Made by a program: the position numbers and the translations under genes. Positions 45,271-53,250 of a DNA stretch of 64,000 nt are shown here, in pieces; the first letter of the stretch is position 1; every line of letters starts with the position of its first letter. Location: NCBI GenBank assembly GCA_963797565.1, contig CAWCPM010000020.1, positions 1-64,000 on the forward strand. The letters are read 5' to 3'. Source of the stretch: JAICYJ01 sp963797565 (GTDB lineage: Bacteria > Actinomycetota > Thermoleophilia > Gaiellales > JAICJC01). Under the pieces are notes generated by a model that searched no databases, was not told the DNA's origin, and saw only the letters and a list, made by a program, of their open reading frames with translations.

Positions 45271-46118
45271 GCGCCCAGCACCACGGCCGGTCGCAGTCCT
45301 CGCTCGTCCGGCCGGCCGATCGCGACCAGCCGCCGGTCGTACACCAGCCGCACGGGCCCCGTCTCACCCGCCGACGGCAGCATCCGCCCGTGCAGCACAT
45401 CCTCGAGCTCGCGGCCATCCAGCACCCGCTCCGGCAGGTGCGGCAGCGCCTCGCGCGGCTGGATCATCCACGGCCCGTCGCCCTCCTCCAGGATCCGCTC
45501 AGGCGAGGCCGCCCGATCCACCCTGAACTCCCCCACCTCCGTCCGCCGCAGCTCGCTGCAGTAGCCGCCGGCCGCCGTCGCGGCACCCAGGTCAGCCGCA
45601 ATCTGGCGGACGTACGTGCCCTTCGAGCAGCGCACGTCGATCACCGCCCGCTGCGCCCCCTCGTCGAACGACACGACCTCCAGCCGCTCGATCGTCACCA
45701 TCCGCGGCGGCGGCGCTTCGGTTTCGCCCCGCCGCATCCGCGCGTACGAGCGCTCTCCGGCGACCCGCACCGCCGAGGCCAGCGGCACCTCCTGCAGCAC
45801 CTCGCCGGTGAGCGCTGCCGCCGCCTCCCCCACGGCCGCAGCGTCGGTCTGCCGGCCGGTCTGCGAGATCTCTCCCTCCGGGTCGAGCGACGAGGAGACC
45901 GCACCGAACTGCACGACCGCGCGGTAGCGCTTGTCCAGGCCGGACAGGAACGTGGCCAGCCGCGTCGCCCGTCCCGCCAGCACCAGCAGCAGGCCGGTCG
46001 CGAACGGGTCGAGCGTGCCGGCGTGCCCCACCTTCGGGCCGGTCACGGGCCGCAGCCGGCTGATCACCGCGAACGACGTCGGTCCCGTGGGCTTGTCGAC
46101 GAGCAGCAGTCCTGTCAC
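45267..46118 (-). CDS. truB: tRNA pseudouridine(55) synthase
   Basis: TruB forms pseudouridine 55 in the T-loop of tRNAs. 283 residues. LLVDKPTGPTSF, the catalytic Asp motif VGHAGTLDPFATGLL near residue 40, KRYRAVVQFG and CSKGTYVRQIAADLG, with a C-terminal PUA-like part. GTG 46118 follows a TAGACT -10 by 7 nt without a ribosome site. Coupled to ribF. Part of the rbfA-nrnA-truB-ribF cluster conserved in Gram-positives. Confidence 0.95.
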   Translation of the reverse strand: MTGLLLVDKPTGPTSFAVISRLRPVTGPKVGHAGTLDPFATGLLLVLAGRATRLATFLSGLDKRYRAVVQFGAVSSSLDPEGEISQTGRQTDAAAVGEAAAALTGEVLQEVPLASAVRVAGERSYARMRRGETEAPPPRMVTIERLEVVSFDEGAQRAVIDVRCSKGTYVRQIAADLGAATAAGGYCSELRRTEVGEFRVDRAASPERILEEGDGPWMIQPREALPHLPERVLDGRELEDVLHGRMLPSAGETGPVRLVYDRRLVAIGRPDERGLRPAVVLGA

Positions 46119-46125
46119 GCGCCGC

Positions 46126-46131
46126 AGTCTA
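46126..46131 (-). promoter_or_regulatory. -10 element TAGACT of truB, leaderless spacing
   Basis: TAGACT then 7 nt then GTG. It overlaps the stop of nrnA, giving truB-ribF a possible internal leaderless promoter. Confidence 0.5.
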
Positions 46132-47148
46132 CGCGGCGGATTCGGCCAGCTGGCTTGCGACCTCATCCACGATGAACTCGCGGATCTCCTCGATGCTGCC
46201 GGGGTGCGAGAAGCCGGCCGCCTGCTTGTGGCCGCCGCCCTGCGACTTGCGCGCTATCTGGGACACGTCGATCGAGCCGCGTGAGCGCAGCGATACGCGG
46301 TTGGGCGTGATCGTTCCGTCGGGGTGCGGCACCTGCTCGCGGATCAGCGCCGCCACCTGCACGCCGTCCACCGCCCGCAGGTTGTCGATCAGGCCCTCCG
46401 TGGTGGCCTCGTCACCCTCCACCAGCGCCAGGTCGTCCCGCGTCACGTAGCTGACCAGCAGCCGCCCGCCCTCGTACGACTGCATGTGCTCGAGCACGCG
46501 TCCCAGCAGCTGCATCTTGCCCAGCGGCAGCGTCTCGAACACCAGCTCGAAGACCTTGTGCACGTCCGCGCCCGCCTCCACCAGGCGCGCGGCCAGCCGC
46601 AGCGCCGCCGGGCTCGTGGTGCGGTACTGGAAGCGGCCGGTGTCGGTGACCAGGCCGACGTACAGGGCCTCCGCGATCGGCTGTGTCAGCTCGATCCCCA
46701 GCCCGTCGCAGATGCGCGCCAGGATCTCGGCGGTCGAGGAGGCGTGGCCGTCCACGTAGTTGACGTCGCCGAACCGGGAGTTGTCGTGGTGGTGGTCGAC
46801 GTCGATCACCTGCGCGAAGCCGGCCCGCAGCTGCTCGTGGTCGGGCCCGAGTCGCGACTCGTTGCCGCAGTCAAGCGCCAGCAGCGTCCAGCCCGCAGTC
46901 GAGCCGGGCTCGATGCTGCGCTCCAGCCCGTCCATGTTCAGGAAGCCGTACTCGTGGGGCAGCGGCGAATCGGGGTGCAGGTACAGCCGCACCTGCTTGC
47001 CGGCGGCGCGCAGGGCGAGCGCCGCAGCGGACATCGAGCCGATGGCGTCGCCGTCGGGATTCTCGTGAGAGGCGATCAGCACGCGGTCGGCCGCCGCTAG
47101 TGCGGCCACCACGTCGTCAAGCTCACGGGAGGTCGGGCTGTCTGTCAT
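46129..47148 (-). CDS. nrnA: DHH/DHHA1 phosphoesterase (NrnA-like)
   Basis: A 339-residue DHH-family protein. It probably degrades short oligoribonucleotides (nanoRNA) and/or pAp, and in actinobacteria may act on c-di-AMP products. DHH motifs: ASHENPDGDAIGSM, ALDCGNE, VIDVDHHHDNSRFG and LVTDTGRFQYRTTS. DHHA1 motif: GGGHKQAAGF near the C-terminus. ATG 47148 overlaps the rbfA end by 26 bp. Confidence 0.9.
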   Translation of the reverse strand: MTDSPTSRELDDVVAALAAADRVLIASHENPDGDAIGSMSAAALALRAAGKQVRLYLHPDSPLPHEYGFLNMDGLERSIEPGSTAGWTLLALDCGNESRLGPDHEQLRAGFAQVIDVDHHHDNSRFGDVNYVDGHASSTAEILARICDGLGIELTQPIAEALYVGLVTDTGRFQYRTTSPAALRLAARLVEAGADVHKVFELVFETLPLGKMQLLGRVLEHMQSYEGGRLLVSYVTRDDLALVEGDEATTEGLIDNLRAVDGVQVAALIREQVPHPDGTITPNRVSLRSRGSIDVSQIARKSQGGGHKQAAGFSHPGSIEEIREFIVDEVASQLAESAA

Positions 47149-47518
47149 CGGGAGTCTCGTTGACGTGCTCTTCGGGAGGCGGCGCAGGCACAACCTGATC
47201 AAGCAGTTCGCTCATGCGCAGAGCACGATCAAGGGTCTCATCATACTGGAAGATCAGCTGGGGGGTACGCCTCAGGCGCAACTCTCGCGCAACACGCTGC
47301 TGCAGCACGCCGTGCGCGCGTTCGAGCGCGCGCAGCGACCGCGTGCGCCGTTTCTCGCTGCCCAGCACGCTGACGTAGACGATGGCCTGGCTGAAGTCGG
47401 TGGTGGCCCGGACGCCGGTGACCGTGACGAATCCCACCGACGGGTCGCCCAGCCGCTCGACACCGTCCGCCAGCACCTTGCGCAGCGACTCGTTCACCCG
47501 TCGCATCCGCTCGCTCAC
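47123..47518 (-). CDS. rbfA: Ribosome-binding factor A
   Basis: A 131-residue 30S maturation factor with a KH-like fold. RMRRVNESLRKVLADGVERL, VGFVTVTGVRATTDFSQAIV and YVSVLGSEKRRTRSLRALER are typical. The C-terminus is Pro/Asp-rich. GTG start overlaps the DUF503 stop (GTGA). Here it is separated from infB by two plus-strand genes, unlike the usual contiguous operon. Confidence 0.92.
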   Translation of the reverse strand: MSERMRRVNESLRKVLADGVERLGDPSVGFVTVTGVRATTDFSQAIVYVSVLGSEKRRTRSLRALERAHGVLQQRVARELRLRRTPQLIFQYDETLDRALRMSELLDQVVPAPPPEEHVNETPDDRQPDLP

Positions 47519-47823
47519 CCGATTGCCTCCTCGACCGACAGCACCTGCGCGTCCGCCCGCGCCAGCTCGAACTCCTGGGATGAAAGGTAGCTGCGGGCCT
47601 CGTCCAGCGCGTGCATCGCGTCCCCCGCCTCGCGCCGCGCCACCACCATCACCAGCAGCGACCGCTGCCACAGCTCGTGGTACCCGATCTCGGCGACGGA
47701 GGCCCCGAAGCGACGCTCCAGCCGGCTCTTGACGCTCAGCAGGTGCTTGCGCTTGCCCTTCAGTGAGCCGTTCTCGGGCAGGTGCAGCTCGAATCGCAGG
47801 ATGCCCACGAAGCCCTCGGTCAT
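47515..47823 (-). CDS. DUF503 family protein
   Basis: A 102-residue YlxP-like DUF503 protein, usually found next to infB and rbfA. It reads VGILRFELHLPENGSLKGKR, KSRLERRFGASVAEIGYHEL and WQRSLLVMVVARREAG. Function unknown, with a translation or ribosome-assembly link inferred from conserved neighbourhood. It leads the minus-strand rbfA-nrnA-truB-ribF run from a leaderless-type promoter shared with the divergent antiporter. Confidence 0.88.
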   Translation of the reverse strand: MTEGFVGILRFELHLPENGSLKGKRKHLLSVKSRLERRFGASVAEIGYHELWQRSLLVMVVARREAGDAMHALDEARSYLSSQEFELARADAQVLSVEEAIG

Positions 47824-47845
47824 GCCCCGAGTCTAGGATGGATTC
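47824..47845. promoter_or_regulatory. Overlapping divergent leaderless promoter
   Basis: This whole 22-bp gap separates two divergent start codons. Minus strand: TAGACT (47830-47835) 6 nt before ATG 47823. Plus strand: TAGGAT (47834-47839) 6 nt before GTG 47846. The two -10 hexamers share the TA at 47834-47835. There are no ribosome sites. Confidence 0.6.
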
Positions 47846-49315
47846 GTGACCGACGCCGCCGAGTTCGGCCGCGTGGTGCTGATCGTCGCGGTCGGCTTCG
47901 CGGTCGCCATCCTGTCGAGCCGCATCAGCGGGCGGCTGCGCGTGCCCGCCCCCGCGCTGTTCCTGGCGGCGGCCACCGTGTCGTCCGACCTGATCCCGAA
48001 TCTGGCGCCGCTGCTGACGATCCACGACGTCGAGCGGATCTGCCTGGTGGCTCTGATCGTGATCCTGTTCGACGGCGGCATGGACATCGGCGTGACGCGG
48101 TTCCGCGAGTCGCTGTGGCCGATCGTGAGCCTCGGGGTGGTCGGCACGTTCCTGGTGGCGGGCCTGTTGGCGGTGCTCGTCCACGTGCTGTTCGGCGCCA
48201 GCTGGACGACGTCGCTCCTGATAGGGGCGGCGCTCGCGCCCACCGACCCGGCGGTGGTGTTCTCGGTGCTGGGCGGCAGCGAGGTGAGCGGCCGCAGCGA
48301 CGACATCCTCAAGGGCGAGTCCGGCGTGAACGACCCGGTCGGGATCGCGCTCGTGATCGGCCTGCTCGATATCGCCACCAACAGCGGCTCCAGCCTTGGC
48401 ATCGCCGAGGACTTCGTCCTGCAGATGGTGGTCGGCCTGGCGGTGGGCCTGATCGGCGGCCTCGCGCTGGGACGCGCGATGCGTGACCTGACGCTGCCCG
48501 ACTCCGCCCTCTACCCGCTGCTGACCCTGTCCGCTGCCGGCATCGTGTACGGCCTGGCGTCGGTGCTGCACGGCTCCGGCTTCCTGGCGGTGTTCGTCAC
48601 CGGCGTGCTGATCGCCGACCTGCGCGCTCCCTACAAGGCCGAGATCGAGCACTTCCACAAGGCGCTCGCCAGCCTCGGCGAGATCGTCGTGTTCGTCGCC
48701 CTGGGGCTGACCATCGACCTCGGGTCGCTCGACCTGCGCAGCGTCTGGCTGGACGGCCTGGCGGTGGCGGTGCTGCTGACGTTCGTGGCGCGGCCGCTGG
48801 TGGTGGCGGCGCTGCTGGCGCGGGCGCGCCTGACGCGGGGCGAGAAGGTGTTCATCGCGTGGGCCGGCATGCGCGGGGCGGTGCCGATCCTGCTGGCCGC
48901 GTTCACGCTGCTGGAGGGGGTCGACCACGCCAACCGCATCTACGGGATCGTGTTCGTGGTCGTGATGTTCTCGGTGGTCGTCCAGGGCTCGCTGGTGCCG
49001 ACCGTCGCCGGCCGGGTTGGCCTGCAGATGCGGCAGATCCACCAGGAGCCGTGGGACCTGTCGGTGCGCCTCCGCGATGAGCCGCAGGAGGTCGGGCGGT
49101 ACGTGATCGCCACCGGGTCGCCCGCCGACGGGGTGGCGCTGCGCGACCTCGACCTGGGCGAGCGCGCCTGGATCAGCCTGATCATGCGCGACGGCGCCGC
49201 CCGCCAGGCCCGCGGCGACTCGGTGCTGCGGGCCGGCGACGAGGTGCTGGTGCTGGGCACGAGCGCACATGCCCAGGCCGTGTTCGAGGGCCGATCGCGT
49301 ACGGTTGGCGCGTGA
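47846..49315 (+). CDS. K+/H+ antiporter, CPA1 family with TrkA-C domain
   Basis: A 489-residue NhaP2/CvrA-type antiporter. Twelve or so membrane helices: LFDGGMDIG, IGAALAPTDPAVVFSVLG and the ion-binding GESGVNDPVGIAL around residues 150-170. A C-terminal cytoplasmic TrkA-C-like domain begins near residue 400 (GSPADGVALRDLDLGER) and likely gates transport. GTG start, leaderless spac­ing. Coupled to the next gene by GTGA. Confidence 0.9.
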   Translation: MTDAAEFGRVVLIVAVGFAVAILSSRISGRLRVPAPALFLAAATVSSDLIPNLAPLLTIHDVERICLVALIVILFDGGMDIGVTRFRESLWPIVSLGVVGTFLVAGLLAVLVHVLFGASWTTSLLIGAALAPTDPAVVFSVLGGSEVSGRSDDILKGESGVNDPVGIALVIGLLDIATNSGSSLGIAEDFVLQMVVGLAVGLIGGLALGRAMRDLTLPDSALYPLLTLSAAGIVYGLASVLHGSGFLAVFVTGVLIADLRAPYKAEIEHFHKALASLGEIVVFVALGLTIDLGSLDLRSVWLDGLAVAVLLTFVARPLVVAALLARARLTRGEKVFIAWAGMRGAVPILLAAFTLLEGVDHANRIYGIVFVVVMFSVVVQGSLVPTVAGRVGLQMRQIHQEPWDLSVRLRDEPQEVGRYVIATGSPADGVALRDLDLGERAWISLIMRDGAARQARGDSVLRAGDEVLVLGTSAHAQAVFEGRSRTVGA

Positions 49316-50905
49316 GCAGCCTGCGCATGCGACGGGTCCGCGTCGACGACGTCGATGAGCTGCGCCGCGTGCGCCTGGCGATGCTTCTGGACACGCCCGA
49401 TGCGTTCGCGTCGCGTCACGCCGACGAGGCGGCCCAGCCATACGAGTTCTGGCAGGAGCGTGCCGTGATCGCCGCGCAGAGCTCGCAGGTGGCCACGTTC
49501 CACGTCGTCGACGGCGACCGCCACGTCGGCAGCGCGACCGGCCTTCGCCTCGACCCCGCCCGCGCGGCCGACCTGGTGGCGATGTGGGTCGACCCTGAGT
49601 GGCGCGGGCGCGGGATCGGGCACCGGCTGGTGGAGGGCGTGTGCCGCTGGGCGGCGCGCCAGGGCAGCGTCTCGATCGAGCTGGACGTGCGCGAGCTGAA
49701 CACGGGCGCACTCGACCTCTACCGCCGCTGCGGCTTTGAGGTGATCGCCGGGCCGCATCCGGCCGAGGCCGCGCCCGACCTGATGGAGCTGCGGATGCGC
49801 CGCTGGCTGGACGTGCCGCCGCCCGGCCCGGTGGTGAAGCGCCTCCGCCGTCAGGGCGCGCTGGTCGACCAGCTCGAACAGCTGCCCGCCTCCGACCTGC
49901 GCTCGCTCCTGCTGCACGTCACCCGGCGCCGCGCGGCGGCTCTCGAACCCGGCAGACATCCTGCAGGTGCGGCGCGACCACGCCACGCTGGCGCCGGTCG
50001 CGGTGGACGGGCGTGCGCTGCAGCTGGCGGGGCTGCTGGCGATCGACGCCGCGCCCGGGTTCGAGCCGGTGACGCTCTCACCTGTGGCCCCGGCCGGGGT
50101 CAACACGGTGCTGGGCGGGCTCGATCAGAACCTGTCCCTCGCAACCGTGCGCGGCGGCGAGGTGCTGGCCGACCCCACCACCAGCCTGGCCCTGGAGGTC
50201 GCTCTGCAGCGGCGCGCCGGCGAGGCCTCGGTACGGCTCTGCTGGGTGGGACGAGTGCTGCGCATGCAGTGGTTCGGCGGCGGCTGGAACCAGCACTTCG
50301 GCCTGTTCGGTCTGGTCAGCGGCGGGCGCCGACAGCCCGATCACGGCTTCGGCCTGGCCGCCCTGCACGAGCACATCGCCGTCCACCTGCGCGTGATCCG
50401 CGCGCTGGCCGATGCCGGGCACGACGCCGGCCGACCGGTGGTCGAGGTCAGCGACACGGCGCTGCTGCGCGCGCTCTGCCGGGAGGCGCGGGCCGACCTG
50501 GACGACCTCGCCGACCAGGCCCGGGACGACGATCTCGATCCCGAGCAGCTGCTGGCCGAGTCGGGCGTTGCGGTGGAGCGGTTCGCCGAACGGGTCGAGG
50601 GCGGCCGGCTGCTGGAGCTGGTGCGGGAGCGGGTGTACGCCCCACTTGCGGAGGAGTTCCCGGAAGCCCAGCTCGGCTTCCGCGTGGGCCGGCTGGCGGG
50701 GATCGGGTACTACAACGGCCTGCTGCTGAACATCGACGTCGAGCGAGACGGCCGCAGGCTGTCGGTGGCCGACGGCGGCAGCACCGACTGGACGCAGCGG
50801 CTGCTGTCCGACCGGGCGGAGCGCCTGTTCACCAGCGGCATCGGCCTGGAACGCCTGATCCGCTTGGCGAGATGGTTGACTAGCTCGTGCGGGCGACTTC
50901 CCTGA
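49312..50905 (+). CDS. GNAT acetyltransferase fused to a HisRS-like domain (frame broken once)
   Basis: Residues ~1-165 form a GNAT domain with the acetyl-CoA loop VDPEWRGRGIGHRLVEG. The same open frame continues without a stop into a second module (ALVDQLEQLPASDLRSLLLH). One extra base near 49937-49941 shifts the frame, after which it reads NPADILQVRRDH, EVLADPTTSLALEVALQRR, VGRVLRMQWFGGG, GIGYYNGLLLNIDV and GIGLERL. These follow motifs 2 and 3 and the GLDYYTG segment of histidyl-tRNA synthetase/HisZ. No anticodon-binding domain is present. Function unknown. The 3' end overlaps convergent infB by 26 bp. Confidence 0.6.
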
Positions 50906-52970
50906 CCGTGTAGACCTCGAGCACGTCGCCTTCCTTGACGTCGTTGTAGCCCTCGATCGTGAGGCCGCACTCGAACCCCTGCTGCACCTCGCGGACGTCG
51001 TCCTGGACGCGCCGCAGCGTGGCGATGCGGCCGTCGTGCACGATCGCGCCGTCGCGGACCAGCCGCACCTGCGCACCGCGCTGGATGACGCCGCTCGTGA
51101 CCATGCAACCGGCGATCGTGCCCAGCCGCGACACCTTGAAGGTCTGGCGCACCTCGGCCTCGCCCAGGATCTCCTCGACCTGCTCGGGAGCGAGCATGCC
51201 GATCAGCGCCTGCTGGATGTCCTCGGTCAGCTGGTAGATGACCTTGTACGTGCGGATGTCCACGCCCTCGCGCTCGGCCAGCGCCTTCGCCTCGGCGTTC
51301 GGCCGCACGTTGAAGCCGACCACGATCGCGTTGGACGCGGCGGCCAGGTTGATGTCCGAGGCGGTGATGCCGCCGACGCCGGAGTGGATCACGCTGACCG
51401 TCACCTCGGGGTGCTGGATCTTGGCGATCTCGCCCTCGGCGGCCTCGACGGAGCCCTGCACGTCGGCCTTGATGATCAGCCCCAGCTCCTGCACCGCGCC
51501 CTCCTGCACCGCGGAGAACAGATCCTCCAGGCTGACCGCCTTGTTGCGGCGGGCCAGCATCTCGGTGCGAATCCGCTGCGCGCGCTTCTGCGCCATCTGG
51601 CGAGCGATCCGGTCGTTCTCGACGACGTGGCAGAACTCGCCCGCCGGCGGCGGCTTGTCGAAGCCCAGGATCTCGACCGGCACGGCCGGCCCGGCCTCCT
51701 TGACGCGCTTGCCGTTGTAGTCGTTCAGCGCCTTCACGCGGCCCCAGGTGTCGCCGGCGACGACCGCGTCGCCCACGCGCAGGGTGCCGCGCTGCACCAG
51801 CAGCGTCGCCACCGGCCCGCGGCCGACGTCCAGGCGCGAGTCGATGATGATGCCGCTCGCCTCGGCGCTCGGGTTGGCCTTCAGCTCCAGCACGTCTGAC
51901 TGCAGCAGCAGCATCTCGAGCAGCTGGTCGAGGTTCTCCTTGGCCTTGGCCGAGACGTCGACGAAGATCGTGTCTCCGCCCCACTCCTCCGGCTGCAGCC
52001 CGTGGTTGACCAGCTCACCGCGCACCCGCTCCGGGTTCGCGTCCTCCTTGTCGATCTTGTTGACGGCCACCACGATCGGCACCGATGCCGCCCTGGCGTG
52101 GTCGATCGCCTCCACGGTCTGGGGCATCACGCCGTCGTCCGCGGCGACCACCAGCACGGCCACATCGGTGACCTTGGCGCCGCGTGCGCGCATCGCCGTG
52201 AAGGCCTCGTGGCCGGGGGTGTCGAGGAAGGTGACCTTGCGGCCGCCGTCGACATCGACCTGATAGGCGCCGATGTGCTGCGTGATGCCGCCGGCCTCGG
52301 TCGATACGACCGACGACTCGCGGATCGAGTCGAGCAGGGTGGTCTTGCCGTGGTCGACGTGGCCCATGATCGTGACCACGGGCGGCCGCTGCTGGAGCGA
52401 GTCCTCCGGATCGTCGTAGACGACCTCCTCGTCCTCCTCGTCGGCCGTGTGCGCGATCGTGATCTCGCGGTCGAACTCGAGGCCGATCAGCAGCACGTCG
52501 TCGTCGGACAGCGACACCGTCAGCGTGACCATCTGCCCCTCCGACATCATGTAGGCGATGATCTTGGCGGGGCTGATGCCGAGCTTCTCGGCCAGATCCT
52601 TGACCGTGACGCCGGACTCGACCTTGACGGGCCCGGTCGGCACCTCCGGCTCGCGCTTGACCTCCGGGCGCGGTGCGCCGCGGTCGCGGCGCCCCTGGCC
52701 GGGCCGGCGGCCGGCCTGCGAGTCGATCACGACCCGGCGGCGGCGCCCGGCCGTGGCTCCGCGCTGGGGGCGCGGCTGGCGGGCGGCCTGCCCCGGCTCC
52801 TGCGCGGGAACGGTGGCCTTGGCGCCGAACGCGCGGCGCACGTCGTCGTCGTCGATCAGGTCGTCCGCGCCCGTGCCCGTGGCGGTGCCGGCCGCGTCAA
52901 GCTTTTCCTTGACCTCAGCCTCCGTGACACCCTGCTCGCGGGCGATGTCTGTGACAGTCCGTTTTGCCAT
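50880..52970 (-). CDS. infB: Translation initiation factor IF-2
   Basis: IF-2 (696 residues) brings initiator tRNA to the ribosome. The short N-terminal IF2_N module (RTVTDIAREQGVTEAEVKEK) and a basic linker precede the G domain: GHVDHGKTT, DTPGHEAF, NKID. Domains II-IV follow, ending EGDVLEVYTVREV. GAGGA lies four bases before the ATG. Last gene of rimP-nusA-ylxR-infB. Leaderless initiation, apparently common here, is especially IF-2 dependent. Confidence 0.96.
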   Translation of the reverse strand: MAKRTVTDIAREQGVTEAEVKEKLDAAGTATGTGADDLIDDDDVRRAFGAKATVPAQEPGQAARQPRPQRGATAGRRRRVVIDSQAGRRPGQGRRDRGAPRPEVKREPEVPTGPVKVESGVTVKDLAEKLGISPAKIIAYMMSEGQMVTLTVSLSDDDVLLIGLEFDREITIAHTADEEDEEVVYDDPEDSLQQRPPVVTIMGHVDHGKTTLLDSIRESSVVSTEAGGITQHIGAYQVDVDGGRKVTFLDTPGHEAFTAMRARGAKVTDVAVLVVAADDGVMPQTVEAIDHARAASVPIVVAVNKIDKEDANPERVRGELVNHGLQPEEWGGDTIFVDVSAKAKENLDQLLEMLLLQSDVLELKANPSAEASGIIIDSRLDVGRGPVATLLVQRGTLRVGDAVVAGDTWGRVKALNDYNGKRVKEAGPAVPVEILGFDKPPPAGEFCHVVENDRIARQMAQKRAQRIRTEMLARRNKAVSLEDLFSAVQEGAVQELGLIIKADVQGSVEAAEGEIAKIQHPEVTVSVIHSGVGGITASDINLAAASNAIVVGFNVRPNAEAKALAEREGVDIRTYKVIYQLTEDIQQALIGMLAPEQVEEILGEAEVRQTFKVSRLGTIAGCMVTSGVIQRGAQVRLVRDGAIVHDGRIATLRRVQDDVREVQQGFECGLTIEGYNDVKEGDVLEVYTVREVARTS

Positions 52971-52977
52971 TCAGTCC

Positions 52978-53250
52978 TCAATTCTCCCAAACCGGCGGCC
53001 CGTGCTCAACCGGGATCCGCCGCTCGAGGCCGGCGGCAGCGCCTGATGGCACCTTCAACCGCCTGGCCAACGCCCCCTTGCGTGTCCCCCGCGTCAGGCA
53101 ATCCTGACCGGGACACAGGTAGGCGCCTCGCCCCGGCAGCCGCTGGGCGGTGTCGAAGACGATCATCTCGCCGTCGAACACCAGCCGCAGCAGTTCGGCC
53201 TTGGGGCGCCGCCGGCCGCAGCCGGCGCACTGCCTGATCGGATCGGCTAC
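52978..53250 (-). CDS. ylxR: YlxR family (DUF448) RNA-binding protein, no canonical start
   Basis: A ~85-residue YlxR protein in its conserved nusA-infB position. It reads RQCAGCGRRRPKAELLRLV, then GRGAYLCPGQDCLTRGTRKG, with the paired cysteines of the family. The frame is open upstream, but no ATG, GTG or TTG occurs near the expected N-terminus. Candidates are GTA 53250, overlapping the nusA stop, or ATC 53238. A strong AAGGAGGAGG lies in the nusA 3' end. ATG 53181 would lose the cysteine motif, so a rare start codon or a local base error is likely. Confidence 0.75.
   Translation of the reverse strand, partial: VADPIRQCAGCGRRRPKAELLRLVFDGEMIVFDTAQRLPGRGAYLCPGQDCLTRGTRKGALARRLKVPSGAAAGLERRIPVEHGPPVWEN

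Noticed and set aside
47519..49711. Long minus-strand open frame opposite the antiporter
   Set aside because: Low-complexity Arg/His/Ala translation antisense to a clear antiporter. Only its C-terminal part is the genuine rbfA.
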